Origin: Chloroflexota bacterium
Lineage (GTDB): Bacteria; Chloroflexota; Anaerolineae; Anaerolineales; Villigracilaceae
Assembly (NCBI GenBank): GCA_016213105.1
Contig: JACRBN010000011.1
Coordinates: forward strand, 62,001-126,000
Reading direction: 5' to 3'
DNA length: 64,000 bases
The notes under the pieces were generated by a model. The model had not been told where the DNA came from, searched no databases, and saw nothing but the letters and a program-made list of their open reading frames with translations. Positions 60,138 through 64,000 of this stretch are shown piece by piece. The position numbers were made by a program, and so were the translations under genes. Position 1 is the stretch's first letter, and each line of letters opens with the position of its first letter.

Positions 60138-61105
60138 TTGACCACTTCCTTTGCGGTGCGAACCATGATCTCGCGGACGGCGTAGCCGTCGAAACTGGCC
60201 TGCTCCATGCCCAGGATGACCGCGCCGACCACGGGCGGGCCATCCAGCCGAAGCAGCCTGGCCTTTGGCAGGTGCTGCATCACGATGCCGCGCATGGGCT
60301 CGGTGATGATCCTGCCCGCATCGAAGACGCTGCCCGATTGAATGATCTCCACTTCATCATTTTCCATTTCGATCTGGCGCGCCACGGATACGGCCAGCCA
60401 GCCGAGTTCCTCGCCCGCCCAATGGATGATCTCGCATGCGGCGGCGTCGCCCGCCTGGGCGGCTTCGATCACCTTCACGGCGATGAACGGGAAGAGATGA
60501 TATTGTTCGTTGGAAAGGCCCTCCATCAAATCCATTTCATCTTTTGCACCCGTGGCTTCGAGCAGCACTTGCGTGAGCACGGTGGGCGGGATGCGTTTGA
60601 TCCAGGCGTAGTTCGCCATGTGCAGCGCGCGCAGGGTGATCTCCATCGCGCCGCCGTATTCGCCGAAGGTCGGGCCGTTGCCGACGATGCGGCCTTCGAT
60701 GCCGCGGAGGTTTCGTCCACGGCAGTTGTTGGATGACCCCGCCGTGACGTTGACCCCGATGCCGCGGGTCGCGCCCGCCAGCAGGCCGTTGACGCCGTCG
60801 TTGACCAGCTCGAACGGGCAGGATAATTCCAGCACGGAGATGGCCTTCAAGTGGGATTCCCTGTCCGAGGGGAAATCGTAACCCGCCACGCCGAAGCCTG
60901 CTCCCGTGATATCGGCCGCTGCCACCCCCGCCATTTCGCAGGCTCCACCAAACGATTCGCGCAGCACGTTCTCCAGCCCGTCATAGCCCACACCTTGATG
61001 GTTTCCAGCCCAGGCCCTGCCAAAGCCGATGGCGCAGCCCGTTTCATCCACGATGAGGGCATGGGTCTTGGATGAGCCTACGTCTATTCCCAAAAAATAT
61101 TTCAT
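60134..61105 (-). CDS. BadF/BadG-type ATPase, N-acetylglucosamine kinase-like
   Basis: A 323-residue protein of the ASKHA fold. Phosphate-1 loop GIDVGSSKTHALI, GAGFGVAGYD, the Asp in ELVNDGVNGLLAG, phosphate-2-like VNVTAGSSNN and GRIVGNGPTFGEYGGAMEI follow the BadF/BcrA and human GlcNAc-kinase pattern. No [4Fe-4S] cysteine pair is present, so a sugar kinase is more likely than a dehydratase activator. It overlaps the ceramidase-like gene by 4 bp. Confidence 0.86.
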   Translation of the reverse strand: MKYFLGIDVGSSKTHALIVDETGCAIGFGRAWAGNHQGVGYDGLENVLRESFGGACEMAGVAAADITGAGFGVAGYDFPSDRESHLKAISVLELSCPFELVNDGVNGLLAGATRGIGVNVTAGSSNNCRGRNLRGIEGRIVGNGPTFGEYGGAMEITLRALHMANYAWIKRIPPTVLTQVLLEATGAKDEMDLMEGLSNEQYHLFPFIAVKVIEAAQAGDAAACEIIHWAGEELGWLAVSVARQIEMENDEVEIIQSGSVFDAGRIITEPMRGIVMQHLPKARLLRLDGPPVVGAVILGMEQASFDGYAVREIMVRTAKEVVK

Positions 61106-61130
61106 GAGTTCTCTACCTGTTGATATTCAT

Positions 61131-61288
61131 TTAAGAGCCTATCCGAAAATTCATAACTTGCGTGTCATTCTGAGCCGCGAAGCGGCGAAGAATCTCCGTT
61201 TAATAGCAAGTTGACATGCGTATGAGATTCTTCGCTCCCCTCGGTCGCTCAGAATGACACATCAAAATATTTTTCGGATGGTCTCTAA
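61131..61288. mobile_element. MITE-like element with nested inverted repeats (~158 bp)
   Basis: Outer ends AGAGCCTATCCGAAAA (61134-61149) and TTTTTCGGATGGTCTCT (61270-61286) are inverted copies. Inside lie GTGTCATTCTGAG...GAAGAATCTC (61162-61196) and GAGATTCTTCG...CTCAGAATGACAC (61224-61260). There is no ORF and no clear target duplication. It fills most of the gap between the transporter and the kinase gene; after it a fragment GTCATCCCAGGCGAAGCAAGG may be another relic. Confidence 0.72.
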
Positions 61289-61372
61289 ATTGATTATTGT
61301 CATCCCAGGCGAAGCAAGGGATTTCAAAGCGACATCTGGTCCTTGTCTCTGCGGAACGGGAGGATGGCGAAA

Positions 61373-62722
61373 TCACACATCGTCAGCCTGTCGCTTCTTC
61401 GCGAGCACATCCTTGATGTTTTGCAGATATTCTCCATGCAGGGGATACAGCCACAACAGGAAAATGGAGAACAGGAAACCGATCGAGGTGGGCACGGTCA
61501 GGAAGATGCGGAAGCCCAAATCCACGGAGGCAGGCTGGACGTCGAGCAGGGTGTCGTAGCCGAAGGCGGGCATCAGCAAGCCGAAGACCGACGAGACCAG
61601 CAATCCGCTCAGGGTGATGATGAATCCGATCATCCCGAAATACATACCCGCGCGCTGATGGCCCGTCTTGACCTCGTCCTCGTCCACCACCTCGGTCATG
61701 ATGACGTCGCCGAGCAGCACCAGTCCGCCCAGGCCGATTCCCAGCACCACGGCGGCGGCGTAGGTGAAGTAGATGTTGGGGGAGAAACCCATCGGCACGA
61801 TGCCCAGGATCATGATGGCGTTGGCGATCATCAGCGTGCGGCGCGTGTCGAGTTTGTTTGCCACCCAGTTGCGCCACGGATAGAGCGACAGCATGGCGAC
61901 GAAGAAGGCCAGTCCCAAGATGACGGTTGCGAGGCCTTCATCCACTTTGAGGCTGTACTTGAGATAGAAAAGGATGCCCGTTTGCAGGGAGCCCGTGGCG
62001 AAGAAGCGCATGGTTTGCGCGCCTGCCGCGGTCAGATAACTGCGGTTGGCGAAGGTGTACTTGAGCGACTGCATGAACGGGAAGCTGGTGTCGGTGTGCA
62101 GTTCCCTGCGCTCGAACATGGCGGGATAGCCCGCATAGATCGCGATGACGGACAGGCCCGCGAACAGGATGGCCATGTTGCTCCAGCCCATCAGGTTGGC
62201 CAGCATGGGCGGCAGCGCCGCGCCGATGAACAAGCCCAGGATCTGGAAGATGTTCATCTTGGCGGCCGCGTCGGTGCGCTCCTCGTAGGAGCCGAACATC
62301 TCGGGCAGCAGGCCGTAGTAGCCCGTGGCGAGCGCGGTGTACAGTCCCTCCCAAATAATGATGGCCGCGCCGAAATACAACAGCAGGCCCGTGGGATTGG
62401 TCTTCCCGTCGAAGGGCGCGGTAAAGAGCAGGGCAAAGGCCAGGGCGTAGGGCAGGCCGCCGAACAGGATGTATGGAATGCGCCGCCCCCAACGCGAACG
62501 GGTGCGGTCGGAGAAATATCCCAGCGCGGGATTGTTCACGGCGTTGTAGATGGTGTAGAAAAACCAAAAGGTGGAATACCACGCCACAGGCAGGTTCTTG
62601 ATATCCACGATGTAGAAGGCGATCACGCCCGCCACCGCCTCGCCTGGGATGGTGATCCCCAGGCTGGTCAGCGCATAGAGCAGGCGTGTCGTTGTGCTTG
62701 TGGCAAATTTGGCTTGGGCCAT
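61373..62722 (-). CDS. GPH-type MFS sugar transporter
   Basis: A 449-residue protein with about twelve helices. FFYTIYNAVNNPALGYFSDRTRSRWGRRIPYILFGGLPYALAF and the central FERRELHTDTSFPFMQSLKYTFANRSYL are typical of the glycoside-pentoside-hexuronide:cation symporters (MelB-like). It probably imports the sugar handled by the neighbouring kinase and aminotransferase. GGAG precedes the ATG, which is 1 bp after the stop of the second ceramidase-like gene. Confidence 0.88.
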   Translation of the reverse strand: MAQAKFATSTTTRLLYALTSLGITIPGEAVAGVIAFYIVDIKNLPVAWYSTFWFFYTIYNAVNNPALGYFSDRTRSRWGRRIPYILFGGLPYALAFALLFTAPFDGKTNPTGLLLYFGAAIIIWEGLYTALATGYYGLLPEMFGSYEERTDAAAKMNIFQILGLFIGAALPPMLANLMGWSNMAILFAGLSVIAIYAGYPAMFERRELHTDTSFPFMQSLKYTFANRSYLTAAGAQTMRFFATGSLQTGILFYLKYSLKVDEGLATVILGLAFFVAMLSLYPWRNWVANKLDTRRTLMIANAIMILGIVPMGFSPNIYFTYAAAVVLGIGLGGLVLLGDVIMTEVVDEDEVKTGHQRAGMYFGMIGFIITLSGLLVSSVFGLLMPAFGYDTLLDVQPASVDLGFRIFLTVPTSIGFLFSIFLLWLYPLHGEYLQNIKDVLAKKRQADDV

Positions 62723-62723
62723 C

Positions 62724-64000
62724 TCAGCTCCATAATTTTTTCAGCATATCCGCGGCGGCATCCAACGCGATCTGTTCGCATTGAGCCTGGAAGCGGCCTG
62801 GATAGCGGTAGGCCAGCGGAGCCACGTCCACCTCGTAGCCGCCCTCGGCGTGCGACTCGGCGGTGTGCAGGTAACTGATGGAGCCGTCGCTGATGCTGGC
62901 GAACAGGGTGTGCCTGGCGGGCGAGGCCGCCTTGAGCTTCATGCCGATCTCGGTGAAGGTCTCCGCGCCGAAGGTCACCAGCGCCAGGTCACCGAGCTTG
63001 ACCGTGCTGATGCGCATAGGCACAGACCAGAAACCATCTCTGGCTTCGATGACGGGTTTCCACGGATAACGCTGATCGAGCAGCAGATCGGCGAAGATTG
63101 CCATGAAGCCAGGCAGATTCGCCATGACGAGCAGCGGCTTGCCGTAATTTTTGGGCGGACGGGAGGTGGTGACCCGAGTCTCGGTTGGCATCCAGGCTGC
63201 GGCGCGCTCCACGCGGATGGGGAGTCCGCTTAGCGGCGTGGACGTTTGGCGGGTCGCCGTCAAAACGGAGTCGGCCACGCTCAGGCCCTGCTCCGCCACC
63301 TTCTCGAAAACCTGCGGATCGCCCCAATACATGTCGGGGTTGATGTTGGCCGTCGCGCCTTGCAGGAAGAGCGTCAGCCCGCCGAGTTCCGCTTCGACTT
63401 TCTGGCGCATCACGCCGATCCAGTCGGCGGAGACCAGCAGGTTGTCGGGGCCGAGTACCGTGCCGTGACAGGCATAATTAACGATCGTGGCAACCCGCCC
63501 AGCTTCGGCCATCACGCTCAGGACCTGCACCGACTTGTCGCGCGGGCCGTCGGGGTTGCGCCCAATCTCCATGCGGCCGTCGGGCAGGCGCTCGCGGCGG
63601 TTGATGCCCACCGAGCCTTCGCCGAGGGAATATTCCAGATGTACAGGCTGAAGCGCAGACTGGGCTTGCTGCACCGCGTCCACGATGCGCTCGACGAGCA
63701 GGTCGATGTAGGCCTGATTGCGCCGCGAGGATTTCCCGTCCGCGTAGGCGATAGGGCCAGAGTGGGTGTGGGAACAGCACAGCAGCACCTCGGTCGGCGC
63801 GAGGCGGGCGCGGACGCGATCCACGATGAACTCGTTGATGGTCAGCATGTCCAGCGCCACGACGGCCAGGCGGGTCGCGCCGTCGTCGAGGACCAGGGCG
63901 GTGGCGGTCAGGTCGTCATGGGTGCCGAGATTGCCTTTGGTGCGGTCGCCGTAGCCGATCTGGTAAATCCCTTTGGGCGGGGTGATGAACTGGCGGGCGA
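62724..64000 (-). CDS. Second neutral ceramidase-like protein (partial, runs off the edge)
   Basis: At least 425 residues; the N-terminus lies beyond position 64000, since the frame stays open with ITPPKGIYQIGYGDR and THDDLTATALVLDDG before the first internal ATG. Family features: VLLCCSHTHSGP (metal-binding His), VATIVNYACHGTVLGPDN, FLQGATANINPDMYWG and LVTFGAETFTEIG. It is longer than the copy at 58947 and without palindrome insertions. A role as a sugar-cluster amidase or esterase is a guess from context. Confidence 0.85.
   Translation of the reverse strand, partial: ARQFITPPKGIYQIGYGDRTKGNLGTHDDLTATALVLDDGATRLAVVALDMLTINEFIVDRVRARLAPTEVLLCCSHTHSGPIAYADGKSSRRNQAYIDLLVERIVDAVQQAQSALQPVHLEYSLGEGSVGINRRERLPDGRMEIGRNPDGPRDKSVQVLSVMAEAGRVATIVNYACHGTVLGPDNLLVSADWIGVMRQKVEAELGGLTLFLQGATANINPDMYWGDPQVFEKVAEQGLSVADSVLTATRQTSTPLSGLPIRVERAAAWMPTETRVTTSRPPKNYGKPLLVMANLPGFMAIFADLLLDQRYPWKPVIEARDGFWSVPMRISTVKLGDLALVTFGAETFTEIGMKLKAASPARHTLFASISDGSISYLHTAESHAEGGYEVDVAPLAYRYPGRFQAQCEQIALDAAADMLKKLWS

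Overview
The window looks like chromosomal DNA of a Chloroflexota bacterium, most likely from the Anaerolineae. This rests on GC-rich coding sequence, lipoproteins with Thr/Pro-rich linkers, a L25/CTC ribosomal protein, an Asp23 protein next to NusB, and protein fusions common in that group. There is no rRNA gene or phylogenetic marker search behind this, so the placement is an inference. About fifty genes are densely packed, mostly on the minus strand, with one tRNA-Pro(CGG). No prophage, plasmid, CRISPR array or complete insertion sequence is visible.

Layout. 1-5.8 kb: a serpin lipoprotein, a GNAT acetyltransferase, an MFS transporter, a thioredoxin-like protein, a SRPBCC-PDZ-DinB fusion and a RAYT-type (IS200-like) transposase followed by a 29-bp repeat array. 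5.9-13.8 kb: metG with a putative Met-rich leader-peptide attenuator, a large hybrid histidine kinase, a membrane-anchored REC-like protein, the primary sigma factor and YceD. 13.9-25.5 kb: polyprenyl synthase and TatD, a secreted protein with a C-terminal anchor, phosphohexomutase, a MocR regulator divergent from a DUF2917 gene, cysteine desulfurase plus MnmA (the sulfur relay for tRNA 2-thiouridine), and DedA, VanZ and FmdB proteins. 25.5-37.3 kb: penicillin acylase, glycosyltransferase, and a run fabG-asp23-nusB-tatA-tatC-glycosidase lipoprotein, then a Lit-like protein and a spermidine synthase-like membrane protein. 37.3-39.1 kb: an AT-rich island with a DnaJ-like and a zinc-ribbon gene, bracketed by an 11-bp direct repeat. 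39.3-49 kb: a 15-residue-repeat protein, L25, and a minus-strand run (HExxH protein, DsbA-cyclophilin fusion, PrsW, TrmI, TPR-zinc protein, Nudix), then a response regulator and a GltD-like oxidoreductase. 49.3-57.5 kb: a MacAB-like ABC exporter, M32 carboxypeptidase, lipoprotein, tRNA-Pro and a membrane Ser/Thr kinase. 57.6-64 kb: a probable carbohydrate-utilisation cluster (DegT aminotransferase, two ceramidase-like proteins, BadF-type kinase, sugar transporter) running off the right edge.

Two signals stand out. First, a 28-codon ORF with seven Met codons, a promoter placed for a leaderless start, a terminator and a competing antiterminator pairing lie in order upstream of metG; together they look like ribosome-mediated attenuation by methionine or charged tRNA-Met. 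Second, the window is strewn with short palindromes, many exactly 27 bp (12-3-12), several ending in GTAG...CTAC. Two of these lie inside genes, metG and a ceramidase-like gene, exactly in codon phase and adding nine codons each (V-G-x5-x-Y). A RAYT transposase, an enzyme family known to act on GTAG-flanked REP hairpins, sits in the same window beside a GTAG-type hairpin, which suggests a REP system that can insert into proteins.
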